27,584 bases of DNA, from contig CAZNMF010000036.1 in the NCBI GenBank assembly GCA_964573795.1, positions 1 through 27,584 on the forward strand, read 5' to 3'. The DNA is from CAZNMF01 sp964573795. Lineage in GTDB: Bacteria; Acidobacteriota; Vicinamibacteria; Vicinamibacterales; SCN-69-37. The translations under genes were made by a program, and so were the position numbers. Under the pieces are notes generated by a model. That model made no database searches. It was not told the origin of the DNA and saw only the letters and a program-made list of their open reading frames with translations. Shown here piece after piece: positions 1-7,476 of the stretch (positions are counted from its first letter, which is position 1; each line of letters begins with the position of its first letter).

Positions 1-79
1 CCGAGCACGGCGTCTATGCGCTTAGCCACCTTAGAGCGCGTTTCCGAACTGTCGAGTGCGCAGAAGGCGTCACGTCAAT

Positions 80-114
80 TTCGAAGTTCGAACTTCGAAG
101 TTCGAAGTTTTGAA
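80..114. repeat. Tandem TTCGAAG heptamer array
   Basis: Five consecutive 7-bp units read ttcgaag, ttcgaac, ttcgaag, ttcgaag and ttttgaa. Because TTCGAA is its own reverse complement, the array is also largely palindromic and could fold in either strand. It lies about 35 bp past the stop codon of the truncated DUF885-type gene. Similar low-complexity, word-like repeats occur in other gaps of this window (11902-12016, 23418-23454), so it looks like a genome-wide class of intergenic repeat. Function unknown. Confidence 0.75.
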
Positions 115-148
115 ATGCACTCTCGGCGGCGGTCTGTTCGACCAAACG

Positions 149-703
149 TCATCTCATAAACGCTCGTCCGTCGTGCCGCTCCTTGAGAATGTCGGCGATG
201 GGCCGGTATCCCGGTTCCAGCCCGGCATACTTGCGGAGCCGCGCGACGGCGGCCGGCCGCCGATCGGCGGACGCCTGATCGTCGAGCAATCCCTGGAGGC
301 CGCTGAACACGAATTCGCTGGCGTCGAGGAAGGCGACGTCGTGCGCGCGTGAGACGTCCTGCCGCCGGAACCGCAGATCGACGGCATGCATGAGGATGGC
401 GAGGTCTTCGGCGACTTCCGGCGACTGCGGTTCGGCGGCCGCCCGCCGGAACTCGGCCAGCACGGCTTCGGTTTCGTGGCGCGCCGCGTCTTCATCGGCT
501 CTGGTCGGCTGCGATGCGTCGGCGTCGTACTGACTCAGGCCCGCGACGGTGCCGGCCTCGGGCGCGTGCTTCATGGTGATCGCGAGCAGCTCGTTCGCAT
601 AGCGGTTGCTCACGGCCACCCAGTCGCTCGCGGGAGCCTGCGCGTGACCCGGAAGAACGATCAGCGCGGTGACAAGCGCCAGACACAGGACGAGACGGGT
701 CAC
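149..703 (-). CDS. DUF885-type secreted protein, N-terminal part only (probably truncated)
   Basis: The product is 184 residues. The GTG at 703 is chosen because a GGAGG lies 5 bp upstream and because it places a hydrophobic signal peptide (about residues 2-22, ending G-H-A-Q-A) at the N-terminus. An in-frame start at 826 would add an unlikely leader. The mature part has a YANELL block, a GLSQYD block and a segment around FSGLQGLLDDQ and RLRKYAGLEPGY. To me these match the start of DUF885 proteins, which are usually about 550-600 residues and are often related to metal-dependent peptidases. This protein stops with TGA just after that segment, and no C-terminal continuation is recognisable before the window edge. 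It is probably a broken gene, although a short variant cannot be excluded. It is divergent from the kinase gene. Confidence 0.6.
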   Translation of the reverse strand: MTRLVLCLALVTALIVLPGHAQAPASDWVAVSNRYANELLAITMKHAPEAGTVAGLSQYDADASQPTRADEDAARHETEAVLAEFRRAAAEPQSPEVAEDLAILMHAVDLRFRRQDVSRAHDVAFLDASEFVFSGLQGLLDDQASADRRPAAVARLRKYAGLEPGYRPIADILKERHDGRAFMR

Positions 704-1081
704 GACGGCCTCCAGGATCCTCGCGGATCGACCCCGGTTCGAACGCCAGCCGAGCGGCTGTCTTGCTGGAACGGACGCGTGAGTATGGCATGGAACGTCC
801 GGCGGGGAGCTGAACTGCATTACCATGACGCCCTGTGCCGGTCACCGAGCCTCTCGTCGGGCGCGCCGTCTCGCATTCCGCCATCGTGGAGACACTCGAC
901 CGTCGCAGCATGGGAGCGCCATGCCGCTAACGGCTGGCGCCGAGCTCGGTCCGTACACCATCGTCTCGCCCATCGGCGCTGGCGGCATGGGCGCCCGCGG
1001 CCCGGCGAGCGAGCGCAGCGAGACGAGCCGCCGGCGCGGGGGTGGGGCCCCGCGCAACTTCTATTCGATGACCCCGAGCCC
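704..1081. other. Intergenic region between DUF885-type gene and kinase gene
   Basis: This 378-bp divergent region holds the ribosome binding site of the minus-strand gene, a decayed copy of a kinase gene start (921-992) and a GC-only hairpin (1034-1055). Apart from those I see no convincing gene. The open frame that runs through it into the kinase has no kinase-like or other recognisable sequence before 1082. Confidence 0.6.
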
Positions 1082-1091
1082 ATGCCGTTGA
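921..1091 (+). pseudogene. 5' stump of a second PD40-type serine/threonine kinase gene
   Basis: An ATG with GGAG five bases upstream starts a 56-codon frame. Its first 24 codons are nearly identical to the start of the intact kinase at 1082: MPLT.GAELGPYTI, then PIGAGGMG. The 72-bp blocks 921-992 and 1082-1153 differ at only about ten positions. Similarity stops exactly after the glycine loop, where the intact gene continues EVYRARD and this one runs into GC-rich repeat sequence and then a stop. I read it as the remnant of a tandem paralogue whose body was deleted. A short translated peptide is possible but unlikely to be functional. Confidence 0.65.
1034..1055. repeat. GC-only hairpin upstream of kinase start
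   Basis: An 8-bp perfect stem (GCGCGGGG at 1034-1041 with CCCCGCGC at 1048-1055) encloses a 6-nt loop. It ends 26 bp before the kinase ATG, within a repeat-like GC-rich stretch (about 993-1056) that replaced the body of the decayed kinase copy. There is no U-run after it, so it is not a typical terminator. It could attenuate or occlude translation of the kinase mRNA, but that is speculation. Confidence 0.45.
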
Positions 1092-3670
1092 CAACGGGCG
1101 CCGAGCTCGGTCCGTACACCATCCTCGCGCCCATCGGCGCGGGCGGCATGGGCGAGGTCTATCGCGCCCGCGACACGCGTCTGGACCGAACGGTCGCCAT
1201 CAAGACTTCGCAGGCGCAGTTCACCGAGCGCTTCGAGCGTGAAGCGCGGGCCGTGGCCGCGCTCAACCATCCGAACATCTGCCAGCTCTACGACGTCGGT
1301 CCGAACTACCTGGTGATGGAGCTCATCGACGGATCGCCCGTCGCACCGGTGGACTCGCCGCGCAAGCTCCTCGATCTCGCCGTCCAGATCGCCGACGGCC
1401 TGGCGGCCGCGCACGCGGCGGGCATCGTCCATCGCGACCTCAAGCCCGACAACATCCTCGTCACGCGCGAGGGACGCGTGAAGCTCCTGGACTTCGGGCT
1501 CGCCAAGCCAACCGTCGCGCAGGCCGATGACGCGACGCGATCCGCCGGGCTTACCGATCCCGGGACGACGATCGGCACGGTCAACTACATGAGCCCGGAA
1601 CAGGCGCGCGGCAACGTGAACCTGTCCGTGCAGTCCGATCAGTTCTCGTTCGGTCTCGTGCTGTACGAGCTGGCGAGCGGCACGCGTGCCTTCCAGCGGG
1701 CGAGCGCCGTTGAAACGCTGACGGCGATCATCCGCGAAGACGCCGAGCCGCTTCCCGCGACGACGCCGGCGCCGCTGCGGTGGGTGATCGAGCGGCTGCT
1801 CGCCAAGGAGCCGGCCGAGCGCTACGAGTCGACGCGGGATCTCTATCGCGAGCTGCGACAGATTCGCGACCGGATGTCTCAGACCGGAAGCGATGCGCAG
1901 GCGATCGTGCGCACGGATCCGACACGCCGCCGGCGCTGGCTGCTGCCGGTCGCGGCCGTCGCCGGTCTCGTCGCGGGTGGCCTGTCGACGCTCGCGCTGC
2001 TGCCGCCGGCGCCGCCGGATCCGGCCGCGTTCACCTTCACGGCAATCTCCCGTCAGGACGCCACCGAGAGTGCGCCCGCCTGGGCCCCTGATGGCAAGAG
2101 CCTCGCGTTCATCACGATCGTGCACGGCGTCAGCCAGATCTTCACGAAGACGATCGGCGCGCCGGACGCGGCCCAGATTACGCACGCCGCGACGGCGTGC
2201 GTCGCCCCGTTCTGGTCAGCCGACGGCTCCACGATTTACTACACGTCGGATGACGGGCTGTGGTCCGTACCCGCGGCGGGCGGGACGCCCAGTCTCGCGC
2301 TGGATCACGTCGAAAGCGCCACGATGCGGCCCGACGGGAAGACGGTGGCATTCGTCCGCGGCGCCACGCTGTGGGTAGGCGCCCTCGGGGACACGTCGCC
2401 GTCGCACGAGTTCGGCGTTGCTCCGTTTGCCAACGCCCGCGTAGATGCCGTTCGGTTCTCTCCGGACGGCTCCAAACTCGCCGTATTCGCCGGAGGCGGC
2501 ACGCTCTGGATTCTGCCTTACCCGACTGGCACGCCGCGGAAGATCTACGGGGGTCTCGTCAATGCGCTTGCCTGGCTTCCGGACAATCGGCGCGTCCTGA
2601 TCAGCGAGATGCACGGTCCCTCGACCAACGCCGGCGTTTTGTCGCTGCTCGACACGACGACGGGCTCGCGGCGTGTGATTCACCAGGTGACCGACGACAT
2701 CCGCGGCCTGTCCGTCTCGCCCGATGGCACGCGAATCGCCTATTCCGCGGGCATGGTCGAATGGGACGTCCTGGACGTGTCACTCCGGACGCTCGCGGTG
2801 CGCACGTTGATGGCGGGCAGCGGCATCGTATCGTGGCTGCCGGACTGGGCGCCGACGGGGACGCATTTTCTGGTCGGCACCGACCGCACCGGAAGCCTTT
2901 CGATCGACGACGTGTCGACGGCGGGAGATTTTTCGCGCCAGCTCGTCGCGAAGGACCAGGGCGTCACCCCTTTCGCCGCGAAGTGGGCGCCAGACGGATC
3001 TCGGTTCACGCTGCTCGTCGGGTCGGCGAGCAACGGAACAGGGGCGCTTCAACTCTCGAACGCCTCGGGCGGTCACACGATCGTGCTGGACTCTGACGTC
3101 GGCGTCACCAACGCGTCGGTGGGTGTCGCCTGGTCGCCCGACAGTCAATGGATCGCCTACGTTCGAACCACGACAGGCAAGGCCGAGCTCGTCAAACGCC
3201 ACCCGACCTCGGACGCGCGTCCCGTGGTCGTGGCGCATGTCGAAACGCCGACGCAAGCGATTCTTTATCCGGCCCCGCAGTGGTCACCGACCGGTGACTG
3301 GATCGCCTACCCGACGAGCAAAGGACTCGTGCTCTTCTCTCCCGACGGCAAGACGACGCGCGTGCTGACGCCGCTGCAGTTTCAGGTCTACGGCTTCTCG
3401 CGCGACAGCCAGCACATCGTCGGCATCGTCCGGAACACGACGGGCGACGGTCCACAGTGGCAGCTCCATACCGTGGACGTGACGACCGGCGCCAACGCCT
3501 TAGGTGGGCCGATCGACTTGCCGGCCTCGACGAACGCCGTGGCCGGCTTCAGCCTGCACCCGGACGGCACGCACTTCCTCACGTCCATCGCCAAGTGGCC
3601 GAATGACATCTGGATGATGGAAGGCTTCGACCAGCACAGGTCTGCGATCGAACGACTGTTGCACCGTTGA
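1082..3670 (+). CDS. Transmembrane serine/threonine protein kinase with PD40/TolB-like beta-propeller
   Basis: The product is 862 residues. The ATG at 1082 is chosen because the protein then opens exactly at the conserved kinase leader (GAELGPYTI). The same frame is open far upstream but holds nothing kinase-like. The Hanks-type domain spans about residues 10-275: glycine loop GAGGMG (19-24), catalytic K41, helix-C E54, HRDLKPDN (H117, D119, N124), DFG at D137 and an activation segment with GTVNYMSPEQ. All key residues are present, so it should be active, and it is an RD kinase. One membrane helix lies at about 285-307. The rest, presumably extracytoplasmic, carries at least eight PD40-type repeats such as APAWAPDGKSLAF and VAWSPDSQWIAYV. 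The loop between K41 and helix C is short. The likely role is sensing through the propeller, with an unknown signal. The gene ends 13 bp before the GMC gene, so they may be co-transcribed. Confidence 0.92.
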   Translation: MPLTTGAELGPYTILAPIGAGGMGEVYRARDTRLDRTVAIKTSQAQFTERFEREARAVAALNHPNICQLYDVGPNYLVMELIDGSPVAPVDSPRKLLDLAVQIADGLAAAHAAGIVHRDLKPDNILVTREGRVKLLDFGLAKPTVAQADDATRSAGLTDPGTTIGTVNYMSPEQARGNVNLSVQSDQFSFGLVLYELASGTRAFQRASAVETLTAIIREDAEPLPATTPAPLRWVIERLLAKEPAERYESTRDLYRELRQIRDRMSQTGSDAQAIVRTDPTRRRRWLLPVAAVAGLVAGGLSTLALLPPAPPDPAAFTFTAISRQDATESAPAWAPDGKSLAFITIVHGVSQIFTKTIGAPDAAQITHAATACVAPFWSADGSTIYYTSDDGLWSVPAAGGTPSLALDHVESATMRPDGKTVAFVRGATLWVGALGDTSPSHEFGVAPFANARVDAVRFSPDGSKLAVFAGGGTLWILPYPTGTPRKIYGGLVNALAWLPDNRRVLISEMHGPSTNAGVLSLLDTTTGSRRVIHQVTDDIRGLSVSPDGTRIAYSAGMVEWDVLDVSLRTLAVRTLMAGSGIVSWLPDWAPTGTHFLVGTDRTGSLSIDDVSTAGDFSRQLVAKDQGVTPFAAKWAPDGSRFTLLVGSASNGTGALQLSNASGGHTIVLDSDVGVTNASVGVAWSPDSQWIAYVRTTTGKAELVKRHPTSDARPVVVAHVETPTQAILYPAPQWSPTGDWIAYPTSKGLVLFSPDGKTTRVLTPLQFQVYGFSRDSQHIVGIVRNTTGDGPQWQLHTVDVTTGANALGGPIDLPASTNAVAGFSLHPDGTHFLTSIAKWPNDIWMMEGFDQHRSAIERLLHR

Positions 3671-3683
3671 GCGGAGGCATCCC

Positions 3684-5483
3684 ATGAACCTGCTTCGTCG
3701 CTTTCAGCAGGACGCCGCACCCGAGGTCGATCTCACGCGCCTCTACGACGCCATCGTCATCGGCTCCGGCGCGGCGGGCGGGATGGCAGCGCACGTGCTG
3801 ACGTCGCACGGGCTGAAGGTCCTCATGCTCGAGGCGGGCAAGAAGCTCGACATCGACAAAGAGCTCAACTCGATGCAGTGGCCGTACGACCATCCGCGGC
3901 GAGGCAGTCTGCCGCCCGGCCAGCACGCGTTGACGCTGAACGAGTACACGATCCGCCAGCCGCCGTACGCGCTGCCCGACTCGAAGTACAGCAAGGTCTA
4001 CTCGTACGTCGAGAGCTGGTCCTACGCCGACTACAGCAAGAACATCGTCGTCGACGAGAAGGAACATCCGTACACGGGCACGAACTACGCGTGGGTGCGG
4101 GCGAGGTGCCTGGGCGGGAAGACGAACATCTGGGGCCGCCTGGCGCTGCGGCTCTCCGACTACGACTTCAAGGCGAAGAGCCGTGACGGCTTCGGCGAGG
4201 ACTGGCCGATCTCGTACGCCGACATCGAGCCGTACTACGACCGCGTCGATCGCTACCTCGGCATCTCCGGCGTCAACGAGCACTTGCCGCACCTGCCCGA
4301 CAGCCTCTTTCAGCGTCCCAATCGGCTCACGCCCGCGGAAGTGACGCTGCGCACGACGTTGCAGAAGATGGGACGGACCGCGACGCCGTACCGCGCGGGC
4401 GTGACGACGGACGGGCTGCAGCACAACAAGTATCGGAGCAGATGTTTCGGCCGCGGCGCGTGCAATCGCCGCGTCGGCGGCTGCGACATCCATGCGGCGT
4501 TCGATTCGCCGACGGGCCTGATCTACCCCGCCAGCGACACGGGCCATCTCACGATTCGCACGAACGCGATCGCGCGCGAGATCACCGTCGATCCGAACAC
4601 GGGCAAGGCGAACGGCGTCGCATTCATCGACGCGGACACCGGCCGCGCGCTCGAGGCCAGGGCCAAAGTCGTCGTCGTGGCCGCGTCGACGCTCGAGTCC
4701 GCGCGCTTGCTGCTGCTCTCGAAGTCGGCCGCGCACCCGAACGGCATCGGCAACTCGAGCGGCCACGTCGGTCACAACTTCTGCGAGCACGTCATGGGAC
4801 CGTCGGTCCTCGGGCTCGCGAAGGATCTCGTCGGCAAGCCCAAGACGTTGGACGATGGCCGGCCGGGCGGATTCTATGTGCCGCGGTTCCGCAATCTCTC
4901 TGACAGGCAGTCCGGATTCATTCGCGGATACGGGTTCGAGGGCAGCGCGGGCAGCAGGATGTTTCCCAGTCAGGCGAGGGAGACGCGCGGCTTCGGCGCG
5001 TCGTTCAAGAAGCAGGTGCGCGACTCGGGTGGCGCGTACATCGAGATGGGCGGTTTCGGCGAGGTGCTGGCGCGCTACGAGAACCAGGTCGATCTCGATC
5101 CCGTGCGGAAGGACAAGTGGGGCATCCCCGTCCTGCGCTTCGATTACCGGTTCGGCGACAACGAAAAGAAGATGTGCGAGGACATGGCCGACACGGCGCA
5201 GGAGATGTTCGACGCGGCGGGATTCGAGATCCTGGAGGTTGGACGCAACCCGCTGACGGAGGGCTGGTCGATCCACGAGCTGGGCACGGCGCGGATGGGC
5301 ACGGATCCGAAGACGTCCGTGCTCAACCAGTTCCAGCAGTCGCACGACGTCAAGAACCTGTTCGTCGTCGACGGCAGCAGCCACGTCAGCGCGTCGTGCC
5401 AGAACCCGACGTGGACGATCATGGCGCTGGCGTGGCGATCGTGCGAGTACCTGGCGAGCGAGCTCGGAAGGGGGAACCTGTAA
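3684..5483 (+). CDS. GMC-family FAD-dependent oxidoreductase (gluconate/sugar dehydrogenase-like large subunit)
   Basis: The product is 599 residues; the ATG has GGAGG 6 bp upstream. The N-terminal FAD-binding Rossmann motif is GSGAAGG (27-33), followed by the LEAG segment. The C-terminal GMC domain shows the catalytic pair: H531 in SIHELGTARMG and N574 in CQNPTWTIMAL. GMC enzymes oxidise alcohols or sugars and pass electrons from FAD to an acceptor. A cysteine-rich stretch around residue 253 (C-x5-C-x6-C) is seen in some relatives. No signal peptide is visible. The next gene begins in the stop codon (TAATG) and encodes a Tat-targeted subunit-3 partner, so the pair probably forms a periplasmic dehydrogenase with this subunit carried out by its partner. 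The substrate cannot be told from sequence. Confidence 0.92.
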   Translation: MNLLRRFQQDAAPEVDLTRLYDAIVIGSGAAGGMAAHVLTSHGLKVLMLEAGKKLDIDKELNSMQWPYDHPRRGSLPPGQHALTLNEYTIRQPPYALPDSKYSKVYSYVESWSYADYSKNIVVDEKEHPYTGTNYAWVRARCLGGKTNIWGRLALRLSDYDFKAKSRDGFGEDWPISYADIEPYYDRVDRYLGISGVNEHLPHLPDSLFQRPNRLTPAEVTLRTTLQKMGRTATPYRAGVTTDGLQHNKYRSRCFGRGACNRRVGGCDIHAAFDSPTGLIYPASDTGHLTIRTNAIAREITVDPNTGKANGVAFIDADTGRALEARAKVVVVAASTLESARLLLLSKSAAHPNGIGNSSGHVGHNFCEHVMGPSVLGLAKDLVGKPKTLDDGRPGGFYVPRFRNLSDRQSGFIRGYGFEGSAGSRMFPSQARETRGFGASFKKQVRDSGGAYIEMGGFGEVLARYENQVDLDPVRKDKWGIPVLRFDYRFGDNEKKMCEDMADTAQEMFDAAGFEILEVGRNPLTEGWSIHELGTARMGTDPKTSVLNQFQQSHDVKNLFVVDGSSHVSASCQNPTWTIMALAWRSCEYLASELGRGNL

Positions 5484-6052
5484 TGGCCGACGATCCTCGA
5501 AGCCCTGAGCGCGACCTCACGCGGCGCGAGGCCCTCAAGCTGGGAACCGCGGCGACGGTCGCCGTCTCGCTGGGCGTGACCGGTGTGGGCGCGGCCGCAC
5601 CGGCGGCGCAGTCGGCGGCGGCGTTCTTCACGGCAAACGAGCTGGCGATGGTGGACGAGCTCAGCGAGCTGATCGTGCCCACTGACGGCCATTCGCCCGG
5701 CGCCAAGGCCGCGAAGGTCGCGGCCTACATCGATGCCCGCCTGGCCGACGCGTTCGACGAGCAGGACCGCACGATCTGGCGCGACGGCCTCGCGCGCGTC
5801 GACGCGCTGTCGCAGCAGGCACACGGCGCGCCGTTTCTGACGCTCGCCGGCGTCGATCGCGTCGACGTGCTCACGCGCATGGCCTCGAACGAAGCCAGCC
5901 CGCAGACGCCGGAGGAGCGATTCTTCGTCACGCTGAAGCGACGCGTCGTGGACGCGTACTACTCCTCGTCGATCGGCATCCACCAGGAGATGGACTACAA
6001 AGGCAACGTCTATCAGGGAGAGTTCGCGGGCACGGACGTCAGCGGCGGATGA
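5483..6052 (+). CDS. Gluconate 2-dehydrogenase subunit 3-like protein with Tat signal
   Basis: The product is 189 residues. The ATG shares a base with the upstream stop codon (TAATG), indicating translational coupling. The N-terminus carries a twin-arginine signal, TRREALKLG (R14, R15), followed by a hydrophobic Ala/Val/Gly stretch to about residue 45. The mature part (FFTANELAMVDELSELIVPTD and later a KRRVVDAYYSS block) matches the small gamma-type subunit (PF13618-like) that accompanies GMC flavoproteins such as membrane-bound gluconate 2-dehydrogenase. These subunits have no known catalytic centre and assist export or assembly. The third, cytochrome c subunit of the classical complex is not present nearby. 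Confidence 0.88.
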   Translation: MADDPRSPERDLTRREALKLGTAATVAVSLGVTGVGAAAPAAQSAAAFFTANELAMVDELSELIVPTDGHSPGAKAAKVAAYIDARLADAFDEQDRTIWRDGLARVDALSQQAHGAPFLTLAGVDRVDVLTRMASNEASPQTPEERFFVTLKRRVVDAYYSSSIGIHQEMDYKGNVYQGEFAGTDVSGG

Positions 6053-6067
6053 CGAAGGCGCCACGAC

Positions 6068-6120
6068 GCGGGGCGATGGACCCTGCCGGGGTCTCGCGGA
6101 GCTCGGCGTGGAACATCCGT
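6068..6120. repeat. Direct repeat A, block 1
   Basis: The block is 53 bp and matches 7314-7366 at about 49 positions. Both run from GCGGGGCGATGG to GAACATCCGT. The two copies flank the nucleotidyltransferase/82-residue gene pair in the same orientation. Confidence 0.8.
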
Positions 6121-6228
6121 CCACAAGTCGCCCCTCCCCATCGGCGGCCCATCGCCTCGCGCCGGGCGACGTCTGCACTGTCCTCCACCGGCGCGACAGC
6201 GACGTATCGGGACGGAATCGGACGTGTT

Positions 6229-6251
6229 AATTCACGACGGCGGTCTTCGCC
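6229..6251. repeat. Direct repeat A, block 2
   Basis: The block is 23 bp and is identical to 7369-7391 except for one base. It contains CACGACGGCGGTCTTCGCC. Here it is displaced 108 bp from block 1, while in the other copy the blocks are only 2 bp apart, implying an insertion in this copy or a deletion in the other. Confidence 0.75.
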
Positions 6252-6438
6252 GACCGCTCGAATTGCTGCACGATCACCGACCAATTGCACATCGCGTGCG
6301 TGGCGGCGTGAGACTGAACGATCCCGCAAGCGACGGAGACAACCGGTGAGTGCGATGGCGGACGCATTTGGCGATGCCACGTGCCTGTGGCCGACGGTCG
6401 TGGGTCGTCTCCTTTCAAACTGCCGGCTCGAAAGGCGC

Positions 6439-6687
6439 TCACGCCCGCGGCCGCCGCGCCTCGATCAGCCTGTCCACATACGCCTGGCTCCACTCCTCAC
6501 GTTGCCGATTGAGGCTCTCGATGGTACGGTGCCGGTACACGCCTGGCGGAAACACACGGTGCGGAACTACGCCTCGTGCCGTCGTCAGCACGACCGCGAG
6601 TGCCTGGAGCAACGTCGGGTCGCCCGGCTCGTACCACGGCGGTGGCGGCATGTCTTCGACCGAGCGAAACTTTCGAACGGGCGTCAT
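6439..6687 (-). CDS. Small conserved protein partnered with nucleotidyltransferase
   Basis: The product is 82 residues. Its ATG overlaps the stop codon of the upstream nucleotidyltransferase gene (ATGA), so the two are translationally coupled. The sequence begins with KFRSVEDMP and later has the block FPPGVYRHRTIESLNRQREEW. I recall small uncharacterised proteins with such FRS-(I/V)-E-(E/D)-M and RHR-(S/T)-IE motifs beside nucleotidyltransferase genes in acidobacteria and others. I know no assigned function. Given the pairing, an antitoxin or specificity partner is possible, but this is inference. The charged C-terminal half is probably helical. There is no signal peptide or membrane segment. 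Confidence 0.72.
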   Translation of the reverse strand: MTPVRKFRSVEDMPPPPWYEPGDPTLLQALAVVLTTARGVVPHRVFPPGVYRHRTIESLNRQREEWSQAYVDRLIEARRPRA

Positions 6688-7154
6688 CGCTCCTCGAGCT
6701 TGAACCGGCGGCGCAGGGCCTCCGCATCCGCCTTGTCCTGCAAACGCAGCGTGTCCTTCTTCATACGATAGAGCATCGCCGGCGTCACCACGGTCGTCGT
6801 CAGTCCATCGAACGGTACCCGTTGCGTCTCCAAGTCCGCGTACGAGAACGCCTCTCCAAGCCGCGTCAGAATATCCAGATAGAACGCGCCTCCTGGTGGC
6901 GCGTACCGTACGCTCGGGTAGTCCCCCAGTAAGTCCTCGGTCGAAATCTCATTGATCAGGGGATCGTGGAACACGTCTGTCAGCGCCTCGCGCATTCGGT
7001 CGATGTTCGCCGGATCTGGCTCGACGAAAAAGTCCAGATCCTCGGTCGCGCGCACGAAACCGTGCAGGATCAGCGCAACAGCTCCGACGATCACATATCG
7101 GACGCCTCTGGCCTCGAACGCCGCAATGATGCGTTTCAGGATCTCGACGTCCAC
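6684..7154 (-). CDS. Nucleotidyltransferase, AbiEii/MNT-like
   Basis: The product is 156 residues, with a GTG start; an in-frame TGA 9-11 bp upstream fixes it closely. The polymerase-beta-like fold signature is present: VGAVALILHG with G24 (second position Ala instead of the usual Gly/Ser), the carboxylate pair D39 and D41 in TEDLDFF, and a third acidic residue D94 in FYLDIL. The tail MKKDTLRLQDKADAEALRR is typical of the AbiEii/DUF6036-type family. Relatives transfer nucleotides to tRNA or proteins as toxins, or act in minimal-nucleotidyltransferase antitoxin pairs. It is the first gene of a two-gene minus-strand operon with the 82-residue protein. The module is bracketed by direct repeats, which suggests mobility. 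Whether this member is toxin or antitoxin cannot be told. Confidence 0.82.
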   Translation of the reverse strand: MDVEILKRIIAAFEARGVRYVIVGAVALILHGFVRATEDLDFFVEPDPANIDRMREALTDVFHDPLINEISTEDLLGDYPSVRYAPPGGAFYLDILTRLGEAFSYADLETQRVPFDGLTTTVVTPAMLYRMKKDTLRLQDKADAEALRRRFKLEER

Positions 7155-7476
7155 CGCGCGATCTCACTGGCGACGTACGCCGCACCGCCCACGCCTTTAC
7201 GATACGCAACGCGGATCCCGGTCATCCCAGCACGCGTCCTGCCGTCGCACGCTTCGCGTACGCCATATGCCGGCGATTCTAACAAATGGGGATCAGGTGG
7301 AGGTCGCCGCGGCGCGGGGCGATGGCCCCTGCCGGGGTCTGACGGAGCTCGGTGTGGAACATCCGTTCAATCCACGACGGCGGTCTTCGCCCTCGTCGCG
7401 CGAGCGTTACGTCCGGCTGTTAGCGTCCGCGTGCAGATTCTGCGGGATCACGTTGCGGCGACCGCCGCGGCCCGCG
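7155..7476. other. Intergenic region upstream of nucleotidyltransferase with second repeat copy
   Basis: This 322-bp region lies between the nucleotidyltransferase start and the arsC stop and contains the second copy of the split direct repeat. On the minus strand two tiny frames (14 and 29 codons, joined by an ATGA overlap near 7225) lead into the nucleotidyltransferase. They could be a decayed small gene or leader, but I cannot support a call. Confidence 0.5.
7314..7391. repeat. Direct repeat B (blocks 1 and 2 nearly adjacent)
   Basis: Block 1 (7314-7366) and block 2 (7369-7391) repeat 6068-6120 and 6229-6251 in the same orientation, here separated by only 2 bp. This is probably the undisrupted form. 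No terminal inverted repeats or transposase are visible near either copy. Confidence 0.78.

Larger units (their letters stand above)
6053..6438. other. Intergenic region with first copy of a split direct repeat
   Basis: This 386-bp region between the convergent subunit-3 gene and the nucleotidyltransferase module contains two blocks, 6068-6120 and 6229-6251, that recur at 7314-7366 and 7369-7391. In this copy about 108 bp separates the blocks. Open frames crossing the region on both strands are short, shift repeatedly and show no recognisable domain, so I call no gene here. Confidence 0.55.

Noticed and set aside
80..114. Possible small CRISPR-like array
   Set aside because: Units are 7 bp with no spacers; it is a simple tandem repeat. 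I found no CRISPR array or cas gene in the window.
386..1081. Long N-terminal extension of the kinase frame
   Set aside because: The extra 232 residues show no domain, overlap the opposite-strand DUF885-type gene and a repeat element, and the canonical kinase leader starts at 1082.
3579..5384. A 601-codon minus-strand frame opposite the GMC gene
   Set aside because: Same reason: Arg/Val/Asp-rich shadow, while the plus strand carries FAD and GMC motifs.
6049..6771. A 240-codon plus-strand frame across the nucleotidyltransferase module's 3' part
   Set aside because: Arg/Ser-rich translation without motifs, overlapping the supported minus-strand 82-residue and nucleotidyltransferase genes.
7404..7430. 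GTTACG and GTTAGCG words suggesting an integron attC site beside the repeat
   Set aside because: GTTAGCG does not fit the GTTRRRY core, no paired inverse core lies at suitable spacing and no integrase is present.
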